From positions 191,649-255,648 of the forward strand of contig CARTIQ010000001.1 in assembly GCA_949068525.1 (NCBI GenBank): a DNA stretch of 64,000 nucleotides, given 5' to 3'. A model generated the notes under the pieces. That model did no database searches and had not been told where the DNA came from. It saw nothing but the letters and a program-made list of their open reading frames with translations. Positions within the stretch are counted from its first letter, which is position 1, and every line of letters starts with the position of its first letter. Positions 1 to 8,127 of the stretch are shown here, piece by piece. The position numbers and the translations under genes are program-made. This DNA is from an uncultured Eubacteriales bacterium. GTDB taxonomy: Bacteria; Bacillota; Clostridia; Oscillospirales; Acutalibacteraceae.

Positions 1-376
1 ACTGCACTAGTTCTAATAGGATTTTCATTGACTCCTCAAACTTCTCGGTGCAAGAAAACAAGTAGCAAGTCATGTCGAACGAGGTGTAGGCGTTGGCACA
101 GGCCCCGGTTTTCGCATACTTTGAAAATGCGTCGCCGTCCTCGCTCTCAAAAAGCTTGTGCTCCAGGTAATGCGCAATTCCATCAGGCACCTGCATGATA
201 TCATTCTCTCCGCATGGCTTAAAACTGGTATTAATCGAGCCATATTTTGTACCGATTATCGCGTAAGTCGAGCTATGGCCGCTTTTGGGGTACACAAAAA
301 CCTTCAGACCAGAAGAATGCTCGACGCAAAAGTACTTGTCCCCCAGCCGGTTGCTCTTCACTTCTTTAAAAATCAT
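1..376 (-). CDS. M16 family zinc metallopeptidase (YmfH-like), N-terminal part, cut by window edge
   Basis: The N-terminal 125 or so residues of an M16 (insulinase-type) peptidase; the rest lies beyond base 1. The inverted zinc motif HxxEH is visible as HYLEH at residues 69-73, so this is the catalytically competent member of the pair. Its ATG overlaps the TGA stop of the upstream M16 gene (ATGA at 373-376), which indicates translational coupling. Paired M16 genes of this kind (ymfF/ymfH type) are common in Bacillota; the natural substrate is usually unknown. Family assignment is firm; the YmfH name is by analogy of arrangement. Confidence 0.88.
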   Translation of the reverse strand, partial: MIFKEVKSNRLGDKYFCVEHSSGLKVFVYPKSGHSSTYAIIGTKYGSINTSFKPCGENDIMQVPDGIAHYLEHKLFESEDGDAFSKYAKTGACANAYTSFDMTCYLFSCTEKFEESMKILLELVQ

Positions 377-1662
377 CTTGCAACCTCCTCTTTTCCCACC
401 AGCGCGTATACCGTGTCCAGCGTTATCAACTCTGCCGCGGCGGTCACCTGCTCCTTTGAGACCTTTTTCATTGCCTCTATGAGCTGTTCCGGAGCTAAAA
501 ATTCGCCATCGAAAACCTGAGAAAGATAAAAATTCTCAAGTCCGCTCAAAAAGTCGCCAATCGTCCGGTAACTGTTAGCTAAACTTCGCTTTGTGTCGTC
601 GAGCTCAGCCTTGGTGAAGTTCCCGCTTTTTATCTCATCCAGCTGATTCAATATCTCAGCCTTCGCTTTCTCGAGGTTCTTTTGTTCTACCCCACTCTGA
701 ACCAGCATTATGCCTTTGATTCTATCATATTTTGCAGCACAATAATAGCACAAACTCAGCTTTTCGCGCACGTTCAAAAACAGCTTTGACTGCGGTGTTG
801 CTCCAAACAGCGCGATAGCGACTCTGGCAGCCATTACTTCTGGGTCTCTCTGCGCGGCGTCTGTCCTAAAACCCATAACAAGTTTGCACTGCGCCACGTC
901 TTGCTTCTCGCACCGGTCTTTAACTTTTTTTACTTTTCTGATTACCTGTGTCTCAAATTTGGCCACGTTTTCTCTTTTTATTTTAGAAAATGCCTCTTTA
1001 AACCCTACCAGTACTGACTTTTCGTCCAAGTCTCCAAGCGCCATAATCTCTATTTTGGCCGTTTTTAGTGCTGTTTCCCACGCTTTTGCGATATCACCTG
1101 GCGAAAGTGCTGCAACCTCCTCTTTTTCGCCCCATTTGCTTATCCCGAACTTCTCGTCCTGGCACATTATCTGCTCGCAACGAGTTTTTGCAAACGCCTT
1201 TTTGTCGCTATACTCCGAGTCTATAAGCTCGATGAGCTGGCGTTTTTCCTGCTCCACACTATCTTCTTTAAAGGTTCCGGCCTCTGTTTGCAGCGGGTCA
1301 AACAAAATGTCGCAGAGAAGCTGCATTAGGCTGCGCGATAAATTCTCCCCCTCCAGCGTAAACTTGTCGTCCAAAAAGGAAACTGCAACCGTGAGTGCCT
1401 GCATCTCGCCCATTTTATTTACGTCTGCAAAAAGTGAAGCTCCATAAAGCCTCTCCAGATGCCGGTTTAGGCTCGTAAAGTCGGGATATTTGCGGCAAGA
1501 ATTGGTTAGTACAAACGGCAAAACCGCATAAACCGAGGCTGTTTCTTTCTCAAGAGGCAAAAACAGGGTTACAGAAATTCTGCCCGTTTTAAATCGATCA
1601 TCTTTAATGGCGTTAAAGCTGACGCCGGGAGCAATTTCTAGCCGAGAAAATTTGCTTTGCAT
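373..1662 (-). CDS. M16 family peptidase-like protein lacking the zinc motif (YmfF-like)
   Basis: A 429-residue M16-fold protein. At the place where active members carry HxxEH it has LNRHLERLYGASL, so the zinc-binding residues are absent and it is probably the non-catalytic half of a heterodimer with the HYLEH-containing product encoded directly downstream. I chose the ATG at 1662 because GGGAGG lies seven bases upstream; the longer reading frame to 1686 would need a TTG without such a site. An extended -10 (TGGTATAAT) lies about 35 bases upstream. The function of such pairs is not established in most organisms. Confidence 0.85.
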   Translation of the reverse strand: MQSKFSRLEIAPGVSFNAIKDDRFKTGRISVTLFLPLEKETASVYAVLPFVLTNSCRKYPDFTSLNRHLERLYGASLFADVNKMGEMQALTVAVSFLDDKFTLEGENLSRSLMQLLCDILFDPLQTEAGTFKEDSVEQEKRQLIELIDSEYSDKKAFAKTRCEQIMCQDEKFGISKWGEKEEVAALSPGDIAKAWETALKTAKIEIMALGDLDEKSVLVGFKEAFSKIKRENVAKFETQVIRKVKKVKDRCEKQDVAQCKLVMGFRTDAAQRDPEVMAARVAIALFGATPQSKLFLNVREKLSLCYYCAAKYDRIKGIMLVQSGVEQKNLEKAKAEILNQLDEIKSGNFTKAELDDTKRSLANSYRTIGDFLSGLENFYLSQVFDGEFLAPEQLIEAMKKVSKEQVTAAAELITLDTVYALVGKEEVAR

Positions 1663-1697
1663 CTGCAATCCTCCCACTACAATCAAATTACAAATTT

Positions 1698-1703
1698 ATT
1701 ATA
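1698..1703 (-). promoter_or_regulatory. Extended -10 promoter element of the M16 pair
   Basis: On the minus strand the sequence reads TGGTATAAT, a consensus extended -10, about 35 bases upstream of the ATG at 1662. No clear -35 hexamer is seen at the standard spacing. Confidence 0.5.
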
Positions 1704-1782
1704 CCATAAAATCTTGCAATTTATATCCCTCCACACACAAAAAAGCTCTTCCTAAATCAACCGCCTCCCTTGCGTCTGCGGT

Positions 1783-1810
1783 TTGACTAAACTAAAATTT
1801 ATGCTAAAAT
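1783..1810 (+). promoter_or_regulatory. Sigma-A-like promoter of the FHA-FtsW/PBP pair
   Basis: TTGACT (1783-1788) and TAAAAT (1805-1810) are separated by 16 bases and lie about 75 bases upstream of the FHA-FtsW start codon. Assigned by consensus match only. Confidence 0.5.
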
Positions 1811-1882
1811 TATATATTAACTGTCAAAAAAGAAACTTAAAATCTGAATTCAACCAAAAACACAGCAAAAGCGAGGTTTATC

Positions 1883-3547
1883 ATGAGTACAAACATTATT
1901 ACCATAGCTATGGTAGCTATTAAGGCTGCTTTGGCGCTTTTAGGTCTTATTATATTCGCTTCTTGTTTTTTGTCGATGAGAAACCAGACTCGCGGCAAAG
2001 GCGCTTTGGTTATTTTGCAAAATCCCAAGGGTCGGCAAGAGTATCCGGTTTTGTTTTGGGAAAATAGCCTTGGAAGGAGCAAAAGTTGCGATATTTTCGT
2101 TGACGACAGCGCTGTTTCTCGAGACCACGCTGTGCTTTTTCGGCGAAAAAAGGGCTGGTTTGTTTCAGACACCCACTCTAAGTCCGGCGTTTTTCTTAAT
2201 GGAGAAAAAATCAAGGGCAAGGCAAAAATAGGCATCGGCGACACCATATCTATCGGCAACACTAAACTCGTATTGCGCAAAAGTTCTGACTCACGCGAGA
2301 TTTCCTCTAATTCTGAGCCTGCGCTTACTACTCCTCGGCCGATAAATTCCGCCAGAAAGTTGTTTTTAGTCACATTGTTTTTCGCTCTGATTTTAACCCA
2401 AACTGTTATAGAAGGTCAGTTCGTCAACCTTTTGGCTATGGCTCCGGTTTTAGCTTTTATTGCCTTTTCATGGATGTTTTTTGCCATTTCGATATTCATC
2501 ATAAAGCGACCTACCTTTGAGCTCGAGACTTTGGCCATATTTCTCTCTGGCGTGGGGCTAACGTTAATAAGCTACGCAAATCCCGACGAGGCCTATCTGC
2601 AGCTTGCGACAATCTGCATTGGCATGGTTCTGTTCTGTTTGATCATTTGGTTCATCAAAAATCCCGACCTTGCCAGCAAAATGCGGTTTCTTATAGCGAT
2701 TTTGGCTATTGCGCTTTTTATTTTTAACCTAATTTTTGCAAAAGAGATAAACGGCGCTCGCAACTGGGTTCGGATCGCTTCGTTTTCCTTTCAGCCCTCG
2801 GAGTTTATAAAGATTGCGTTTATTTTTGTTGGTTCTTCTACCCTAGACGAACTGCAGACAACTAAGAATCTCACGGGATTTATCGCCTTTTCGGCTATAT
2901 GTATTATTTTTCTTTTTCTTATGAAGGACTTTGGCACCGCTTGCGTGTTTTTCGTCACCTTTCTGGTCATCTCGTTTATGCGTTCTGGAAGCTTCCGCAC
3001 ACTGATTCTATCATGCTCCACGGCAGTTTTGGCGCTGTTTTTGATTCTAACCTTCAAGCCCTACATAAAGGATCGCTTTGCCGTATGGGGGCACGTTTGG
3101 GAGCACGTTAACGACTTGGGATTTCAGCAAACTAAGGTTTTGACGTACAGTGCGAGCGGCGGACTACTTGGTGTGGGCGTTGGGAATGGGTACCTTAAAA
3201 ATATTTTTTCGGCTACTGGTGACTTGATTTTTGGCATGGTTTGCGAGGAACTGGGCTTGATCGTCGCTTTGAGCATCGCTTTAATTATTGCTGGATTTTC
3301 GTTTTTGGCCCGCAGGCAGAGCAGCAAGAGCCGGTCTACATTTTACTCGATTGCTTCTTGTGCTGCCGCAACTATGCTGGTTTTTCAGGCTGCCTTACAT
3401 ATTTTTGGCACTACCGACATTTTACCTCTAACGGGCGTAACTCTGCCATTTGTCAGCCACGGTGGTTCTAGTATGATCTCTTCTTTTGCACTTTTGGCGT
3501 TTATAAAGTCCGCCGATGAGCGTACCTATGCGCTTAAACGGAATTAA
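1883..3547 (+). CDS. FHA domain fused to an FtsW/RodA/SpoVE family glycosyltransferase
   Basis: A 554-residue fusion. Residues 10-30 form a membrane segment. Residues about 40-132 form a forkhead-associated domain with the phosphothreonine-binding signatures GRS (64-66), SRDH (79-82) and NG (106-107). From about 158 to the end there are many hydrophobic helices of the SEDS family (FtsW/RodA/SpoVE), the lipid II polymerases of septal, lateral or spore-cortex wall. The ATG follows GCGAGG with six bases spacing. The next gene is a monofunctional penicillin-binding transpeptidase, the usual SEDS partner, 22 bases downstream. The FHA domain implies control by Ser/Thr phosphorylation, but no kinase gene is in the window. 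Which SEDS role it plays cannot be told from sequence. Confidence 0.9.
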   Translation: MSTNIITIAMVAIKAALALLGLIIFASCFLSMRNQTRGKGALVILQNPKGRQEYPVLFWENSLGRSKSCDIFVDDSAVSRDHAVLFRRKKGWFVSDTHSKSGVFLNGEKIKGKAKIGIGDTISIGNTKLVLRKSSDSREISSNSEPALTTPRPINSARKLFLVTLFFALILTQTVIEGQFVNLLAMAPVLAFIAFSWMFFAISIFIIKRPTFELETLAIFLSGVGLTLISYANPDEAYLQLATICIGMVLFCLIIWFIKNPDLASKMRFLIAILAIALFIFNLIFAKEINGARNWVRIASFSFQPSEFIKIAFIFVGSSTLDELQTTKNLTGFIAFSAICIIFLFLMKDFGTACVFFVTFLVISFMRSGSFRTLILSCSTAVLALFLILTFKPYIKDRFAVWGHVWEHVNDLGFQQTKVLTYSASGGLLGVGVGNGYLKNIFSATGDLIFGMVCEELGLIVALSIALIIAGFSFLARRQSSKSRSTFYSIASCAAATMLVFQAALHIFGTTDILPLTGVTLPFVSHGGSSMISSFALLAFIKSADERTYALKRN

Positions 3548-3569
3548 CTCTCGATGTAGGTGAAGGTTT

Positions 3570-4964
3570 ATGAAAAATACTCGGTCGCGCTCTATTGTGC
3601 TGACGTTGCTGAGCTTGGCTTTCTTGTGCGGAATCGGCCTCTTTGTATATCGGTTTACCACGTCGGCCAATTTGTGGGCACTTAGCCCGATTAACAAGCA
3701 TTTTTCTGGGGCTAATCTTATGGCTGGTGGCGACATTTTAGATCGAAACGACGTTGTTTTGGCTCACAGCAAAGACGGTAAACGGGTCTATCATAAAGAT
3801 GAGGCCATTCGTAAGGCTGTTTTGCACACAGTGGGCGATGACGCTGCGCATATTGCGACCTCTGTGCAGAATTTGTTCCGCGATGAGCTCTGCGGGTATA
3901 GCATCGTCTTTGGCACAGGCGCTCCGGACTTTCTTAAGCAAAGCAAGAATATCCGAGTGACCATAGACAGCGAACTTTGCAAGGCTGCCGTAACCTCTTT
4001 GGGCGGCCACAAAGGCGCTGTATGTGTTTATAATTACAGGACTGGCGAAATACTCTGTATGGTAAGCACTCCGACCTTTGACCCTTACCATCCTGACGTT
4101 GTTTCCAACGACAAGACTGGACAGTACGAGGGTGCATACATTAACCGCGTTGTTAGCGCATCCTATGCTCCGGGATCCGTATTCAAGCTCGTTACTAGCG
4201 CGTCCGGGCTGACTTTCTTAGACGATATTGAGCACAAAACTTACTCCTGCCAGCAAGTTGAGACTGTGAGCGGCAAAAAAATCACTTGCATGAGTACGCA
4301 TGGCGAAATTGGACTGAAGAACGCTATGATGAGGTCTTGTAACATTTATTTTGCGAATTTGGCAATTGATTTGGGCAAGTCTTCTATGATGAAAACTGCG
4401 AATGCTATGGGCTTTAACCGCAACTTCTGTTTTGATCGAATCGAGACTAAAAAGAGCGTTTATGATGTCCACGACGCCGACAGTTGCAATTTGGGATGGT
4501 CCGGTGTCGGGCAGCACACCGATTTGCTCAATCCCATGCACAGCGTCATCCTGATGGGCGCCATTGCAAACGCTGGCAATGCTGTTTTGCCGCATATTAT
4601 TGGCGATATTTTTTATTCATATGCTATTAAACCCGATGGCAACGGGGTTTTTGATAAGAGTACTGCAACAGAAACCCTGCTAAGCGAGCCTGTTGCTAGT
4701 AAGCTTAAAGAAATGATGCGCTACAACGTTACTGCGAATTACGGCGACTCGATGTTCCCGGGCTTAAACGTTTGTGCAAAGACAGGGACTGCCGAAGTTG
4801 GCGACGGCAAAGAGCCTCACGGGTGGATGATTGGCTTTGCTGCCAATGAAAAGGCACCGCTTGCATTCTCTGTTATTGTCGAGAACTCTGGATATGGCTC
4901 CAAAACTGCTGGACCAATTGCTTCTCGAGTCATGAACCTTGCTGCTAAGCAATACCTCAAATAG
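3570..4964 (+). CDS. Penicillin-binding protein, monofunctional transpeptidase (PbpA-like)
   Basis: A 464-residue class B-like PBP with an N-terminal membrane anchor (about residues 8-28) and an extracytoplasmic transpeptidase domain. All three active-site motifs are present: SVFK (203-206), SCN (256-258) and KTG (404-406). It lacks the long N-terminal dimerisation region of PBP2/FtsI, so its size resembles the actinobacterial PbpA and short clostridial homologues. It lies 22 bases after the FHA-FtsW gene and presumably cross-links the glycan made by that SEDS protein. A weak hairpin (AATGC/GCATT, about 4978-4998) and T-rich stretch follow. Confidence 0.92.
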   Translation: MKNTRSRSIVLTLLSLAFLCGIGLFVYRFTTSANLWALSPINKHFSGANLMAGGDILDRNDVVLAHSKDGKRVYHKDEAIRKAVLHTVGDDAAHIATSVQNLFRDELCGYSIVFGTGAPDFLKQSKNIRVTIDSELCKAAVTSLGGHKGAVCVYNYRTGEILCMVSTPTFDPYHPDVVSNDKTGQYEGAYINRVVSASYAPGSVFKLVTSASGLTFLDDIEHKTYSCQQVETVSGKKITCMSTHGEIGLKNAMMRSCNIYFANLAIDLGKSSMMKTANAMGFNRNFCFDRIETKKSVYDVHDADSCNLGWSGVGQHTDLLNPMHSVILMGAIANAGNAVLPHIIGDIFYSYAIKPDGNGVFDKSTATETLLSEPVASKLKEMMRYNVTANYGDSMFPGLNVCAKTGTAEVGDGKEPHGWMIGFAANEKAPLAFSVIVENSGYGSKTAGPIASRVMNLAAKQYLK

Positions 4965-4997
4965 ATTTTCGCTAACAATGCCTGCACCGAGATGCAT

Positions 4998-5026
4998 TTG
5001 ACATTTTTTCTGTTTTGTGTTATAAT
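4998..5026 (+). promoter_or_regulatory. Consensus sigma-A promoter of the ABC transporter operon
   Basis: TTGACA (4998-5003) and TATAAT (5021-5026), both perfect hexamers, with a 17-base spacer. It lies about 37 bases upstream of the GTG start of the ATPase gene. Confidence 0.85.
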
Positions 5027-5062
5027 TAATTGATATTAATGTGAAAGTTGGGAGGTTTTTGT

Positions 5063-5974
5063 GTGGAGAATGTTTTGCAAACTGTTGATATTACCAAAAA
5101 ATTTGCAAAAAAAACGGCTGTATCATCCGTGAATATGACTATCAAAAAGGGCGACATATATGGCTTTATTGGCCGAAATGGCGCCGGAAAAACGACTCTT
5201 ATTAAAATGTTGGTTGGCCTTTCGAGCCCAACTAGTGGCTCTATTGAGCTTTTTGGCAGCAAACACTTAAACAAGGCTCGCCACAAAATCGGTACTGTTA
5301 TTGAGGCTCCAGCTTTTGTGCCAAATTTGAGCGCCCGGCAGAATATGCTTATTCAGTGGAAACTGCTTGGTTCTAAGGATAAATCTATAATAGATGAAAC
5401 TTTGAAGCTCGTTGGCCTTAGTGATGTTGACAGAAAAAAGGTTAAGAAATTTTCACTCGGAATGAAACAGCGCCTTGGCATCGCGATGACTTTGATGGGT
5501 AACCCTGAACTTCTTATTTTGGACGAGCCTACAAACGGGCTTGATCCAGAAGGAATCATCGAAGTTCGAAATATGCTTAAGCGGATCAATCAAGAAAAGG
5601 GCTTGACTATACTCATATCTAGCCATATTTTGGGCGAGTTATCTAAGTTGGCTACTCGATATGGCATAATTAATGATGGCGTTCTTATTGATGAATTCAC
5701 TGGAGATGAGCTTGTTACTCGTTGCCAGTCCAGCCTTATTGTTAAGGTGAACGATGTTAACCGCGCATCTGAAGTTTTGAAAAGCGCATTAAATACCGAT
5801 AAATTTACCATTGTTAACGAAAATACTTTGGAAGTTTTTGATTTTATCGATACTCCCGGTATTGTGACTAGTGCTTTGGCTAAAAATAATGTGGTTGTTG
5901 ATTTGATTTCGAAGAAATCTGTTGACTTGGAAGAATATTTTATGAACGTGATCGGAGGCGATAAAAATGCTTAA
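5063..5974 (+). CDS. ABC transporter ATP-binding protein (BcrA/CcmA type)
   Basis: A 303-residue cytoplasmic ATPase of an ABC-2 type exporter. It has Walker A (GRNGAGKTT), the signature FSLGMKQR and Walker B (LLILDEPTNGLDPEG). The C-terminal 80 residues form the extension common in BcrA-like proteins linked to bacitracin or lantibiotic resistance, though no substrate can be inferred here. The GTG at 5063 is preferred because GGGAGG ends seven bases before it; upstream in-frame TTG lies inside the ribosome site. The permease gene overlaps its end by eight bases. Confidence 0.92.
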   Translation: MENVLQTVDITKKFAKKTAVSSVNMTIKKGDIYGFIGRNGAGKTTLIKMLVGLSSPTSGSIELFGSKHLNKARHKIGTVIEAPAFVPNLSARQNMLIQWKLLGSKDKSIIDETLKLVGLSDVDRKKVKKFSLGMKQRLGIAMTLMGNPELLILDEPTNGLDPEGIIEVRNMLKRINQEKGLTILISSHILGELSKLATRYGIINDGVLIDEFTGDELVTRCQSSLIVKVNDVNRASEVLKSALNTDKFTIVNENTLEVFDFIDTPGIVTSALAKNNVVVDLISKKSVDLEEYFMNVIGGDKNA

Positions 5975-6740
5975 TGTTTTAAAAACCGACTTTTATAAGG
6001 CTTTTCGCTCAGTTTCTTTTTGGGTTATTTCTGTTCTTAATGTCTTGTTTATTTTGTTTTCATCTTTTTTGATGTTTTCTGTTTATGTTACCGCTCTAAA
6101 TGAGCCTAGTGATTTCTCTGAGCTCATTCTTCAAAATGTGTTGCCTTTTTTTAAATTTATTCCTCAGTTTATCCCTCAGTGCACATTTTTGATCGGTATT
6201 TTTGCTGTTATGTTTGCTGTTTCTGAATTTAGCTATGGGACTATTAAAAATATCGCATCTAAGGGCTATCGGCGTGAGTTCATATATCTTTCTAAGCTTA
6301 TAACCGCATTGGTTGTTGCTGTTATAAATATATTGTTGTCGTTTGCAACTTCTTTTATCACCGCGAAAGTAATGATAAATAACCGGATTCCAGAATTTTT
6401 TAATATCGATAATACATTTTGGAAAACCATTGGAAAATATTCCCTCCAGTTGGTAGCGTATCTCTCCATCGCTATATTTTTAGCTATGTTCTTCCGTTCC
6501 TTGGGCTCCTCGCTTGCAATATTCTTGGCTTTCGTTTTTTTAGAAAGCAGTGCAGCTGCATTAATAGATAAATTCCTTAAGGATGTTCTTAATCTAGAAT
6601 TCACTGTTGAACCATATACTATTTTCGGTGCTTTTGGAGATTCTGAGCAAATTATTCGAGGCGTAATCGTGCTGATTGTTTATATCTCAATTGCAACTGT
6701 AGTCGGGACCTATACCTTCAAGCAGCGAGATATAAATTAG
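5967..6740 (+). CDS. ABC-2 family transporter permease
   Basis: A 257-residue membrane protein with about six hydrophobic segments, starting MLNVLKTDFYKAF as is typical of ABC-2 permeases of the BcrB/YtrC kind. GGAGG lies upstream of its ATG within the end of the ATPase gene, and the two overlap by eight bases, so they form one translational unit. It would be the membrane half of the exporter; two copies may dimerise because no second permease is present. Substrate unknown. A strong terminator follows. Confidence 0.88.
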   Translation: MLNVLKTDFYKAFRSVSFWVISVLNVLFILFSSFLMFSVYVTALNEPSDFSELILQNVLPFFKFIPQFIPQCTFLIGIFAVMFAVSEFSYGTIKNIASKGYRREFIYLSKLITALVVAVINILLSFATSFITAKVMINNRIPEFFNIDNTFWKTIGKYSLQLVAYLSIAIFLAMFFRSLGSSLAIFLAFVFLESSAAALIDKFLKDVLNLEFTVEPYTIFGAFGDSEQIIRGVIVLIVYISIATVVGTYTFKQRDIN

Positions 6741-6780
6741 CCTTCCCTTTCATAAATAAATTTATATAGATAAAATATAG

Positions 6781-6827
6781 AAAGCTCTACAGGCCAAAAG
6801 TTGCGCCTGTGTAGAGCTTTATTTTTG
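6781..6827 (+). terminator. Rho-independent terminator after the ABC operon
   Basis: AAAGCTCTAC (6781-6790) pairs perfectly with GTAGAGCTTT (6811-6820), extended by AGG/CCT past a small bulge, and is followed by ATTTTTG. It also lies just beyond the stop of corA on the other strand and may serve both. Confidence 0.85.
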
Positions 6828-6848
6828 TTTGATAAAATTCTTAATAAA

Positions 6849-7781
6849 TCATAGCATATCTTTTTTCTTTAATATGTACGCAACGATTGCTACTATCACG
6901 CCGGTAAGAATCACCGGGAACCACCAATATTGCCTCTGAGTAAATGGCAGATATTCAACATTCATACCGTAGATTCCAGAAATAATTGTTGGTATCGACG
7001 ACAAAAGCGTAATTGACGCAAGTACTTTCATAACTATATTCAAATTATTCGAAATTATCGATGCAAAAACGTCCATAGTGCTAGCTAAAATGTTCATATG
7101 TATGTTAGACATCTCTATAGCCTGCTTTACTTCTATTAGCACGTCGTCCAAAAGGTCGCGGTCCTCCTCAAACAGCTTTATTAACCGTCCTCGAGCAATT
7201 TTCTCAAGCGTCGCCTCGTTTGCCTTTAACGATGACGAAAAATAAACCAGTGACTTCTCTATCTCCAAAAGTTGAATAAGCTCCTTGTTCTTCATCGATT
7301 TTCTTAGCTCATGCTCTGCGTGGTCACTAATTTTATCAATCTGTTTCAAGTATTGCAAGTACTTAAGCGTCGCCCGCAAAATGATATGCAGCACGAACTG
7401 CGTTTTATACTGTGGGTAGATGTTTCGCACCACACCCTCGGCAAACTCGCCAATAATAACATTTTCGCGCAAACATAGCGTAATAACATTCGTATCCGTA
7501 ATGATTATGCCCAGTGGAGTCGTATGATAAGTGATGCTTTTCTCACTTTTTCTCGCCACAGGGATATCCACAATAATAAGTGTATTGCCATTTTCGCAGT
7601 CTATATGCGAAGACTCCTCTTCATCCAAAGCCGACTTCAAAAAGTCCGGATCAATGCCAAACTCATCAATCAACTTATCTTTTTCGTCATCGTCCGGTGC
7701 CGTGCAATTTATCCAGCACTCGGGCTCATAGTCCTTAACCTCCGTAAGCTTGCCGTTCACATTTTTATAATAAGTCACCAT
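6849..7781 (-). CDS. corA: CorA family magnesium/divalent cation transporter
   Basis: A 310-residue CorA-family channel. The large N-terminal cytoplasmic domain is followed by two C-terminal membrane helices separated by the signature YGMN and a periplasm-side loop, and it ends with a basic tail (LKKKDML). The ATG follows a GGGGGG stretch nine bases upstream. Unusually, a promoter, a 33-codon ORF and a terminator-like hairpin occupy the 200 bases before it, so expression is probably controlled by attenuation (listed separately). CorA proteins carry Mg2+ and sometimes Co2+/Ni2+; the precise ion is not readable here. Confidence 0.92.
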   Translation of the reverse strand: MVTYYKNVNGKLTEVKDYEPECWINCTAPDDDEKDKLIDEFGIDPDFLKSALDEEESSHIDCENGNTLIIVDIPVARKSEKSITYHTTPLGIIITDTNVITLCLRENVIIGEFAEGVVRNIYPQYKTQFVLHIILRATLKYLQYLKQIDKISDHAEHELRKSMKNKELIQLLEIEKSLVYFSSSLKANEATLEKIARGRLIKLFEEDRDLLDDVLIEVKQAIEMSNIHMNILASTMDVFASIISNNLNIVMKVLASITLLSSIPTIISGIYGMNVEYLPFTQRQYWWFPVILTGVIVAIVAYILKKKDML

Positions 7782-7797
7782 GCGCTATCATCCCCCC

Positions 7798-7848
7798 AAA
7801 AATACTAGGGGAACATAAAACATCCGGCAGAGTCGATATGTTTCCCTA
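7798..7848 (-). promoter_or_regulatory. Attenuator-like terminator hairpin between leader ORF and corA
   Basis: On the minus strand TAGGGAAACAT (7848-7838) pairs with ATGTTCCCCTA (7816-7806), ten pairs and one A-C mismatch around a 21-base loop. The stem is followed by GTATTTTT (T run 7802-7798) and then the corA ribosome site. The stop codon of the leader ORF (7805-7807) overlaps the base of the 3' arm. An upstream CCCTAA (7892-7887, inside leader codons 5-7) can pair with TTAGGG (7849-7844), which would take up the 5' arm and prevent the terminator. These mutually exclusive pairings are what a transcription attenuator needs. The behaviour is inferred. Confidence 0.6.
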
Positions 7849-7906
7849 ATAAAAAATATTTCGTTTTACAACACCGCCCGCAAGGGTTAGGGTCACCAGG
7901 AATCAT
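7805..7906 (-). CDS. 33-residue leader peptide ORF upstream of corA
   Basis: A short ORF starting MIPGDPNP and containing four cysteines (C9, C12, C13, C29). It has a good ribosome site (AAGGTGG, seven bases before the ATG) and begins about 50 bases after a strong promoter. It ends in the 3' arm of a terminator-like hairpin, 23 bases before corA. The N-terminal run of Pro and Asp recalls MgtL, the proline/acid-rich leader of Salmonella mgtA, where translation of such codons becomes unstable or stalled at low Mg2+. A regulatory leader is therefore my favoured reading. It could instead be a functional Cys-rich small protein. Translation is not proven. Confidence 0.55.
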   Translation of the reverse strand: MIPGDPNPCGRCCKTKYFLLGKHIDSAGCFMFP

Positions 7907-7962
7907 ATCTCCACCACCTTTAAAAAGCATTATTTAAACTGCCGCACAAACATATATTTTTG

Positions 7963-7991
7963 ATTATACCATAAAGAGCTCACAATTACAA
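7963..7991 (-). promoter_or_regulatory. Sigma-A promoter of the corA leader
   Basis: Minus strand: TTGTAA (7991-7986), a 17-base spacer, then TATAAT (7968-7963) preceded by TGG, giving an extended -10. Transcription would begin near 7955 and run through the leader ORF into corA. Confidence 0.75.
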
Positions 7992-8015
7992 GCTCCGAAA
8001 AACATGCTGCACGCA

Positions 8016-8064
8016 AAAACAAAAATGCTCCAATCTCTAGTTCTGCTTAGAGTTTAGGGCATTT
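8016..8064 (-). terminator. Rho-independent terminator after the double-glycine peptide gene
   Basis: On the minus strand AAATGC pairs with GCATTT (8064-8059 with 8028-8023), with further pairing of CC/GG and CTCTA/TAGAG inside, followed by TTTTTGTTTTTG. It isolates the small peptide gene from the corA unit. Confidence 0.7.
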
Positions 8065-8127
8065 CAATATGTTCTTCTTTTTTCTACAACAAATTCCTAA
8101 CTTTTCAATTCCTTCTTTGTTCTTAAA

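Noticed and set aside
884..1447. Plus-strand ORF of 187 codons inside the M16 gene
   Set aside because: Antisense to a clear M16 coding region with family-like protein sequence; no ribosome site; composition is that of a reverse-frame shadow.
1755..1788. Inverted repeat AACCGC/GCGGTT near the FHA-FtsW promoter
   Set aside because: Stem is short with a bulge and no T tract; it may be an operator but there is no support.
1837..2373. Minus-strand ORF opposite the FHA domain
   Set aside because: The plus strand encodes a clear FHA domain here; the antisense product matches nothing.
7782..7970. M-box magnesium riboswitch upstream of corA
   Set aside because: I could not find the conserved M-box core in this region; the short ORF and terminator explain the layout better.
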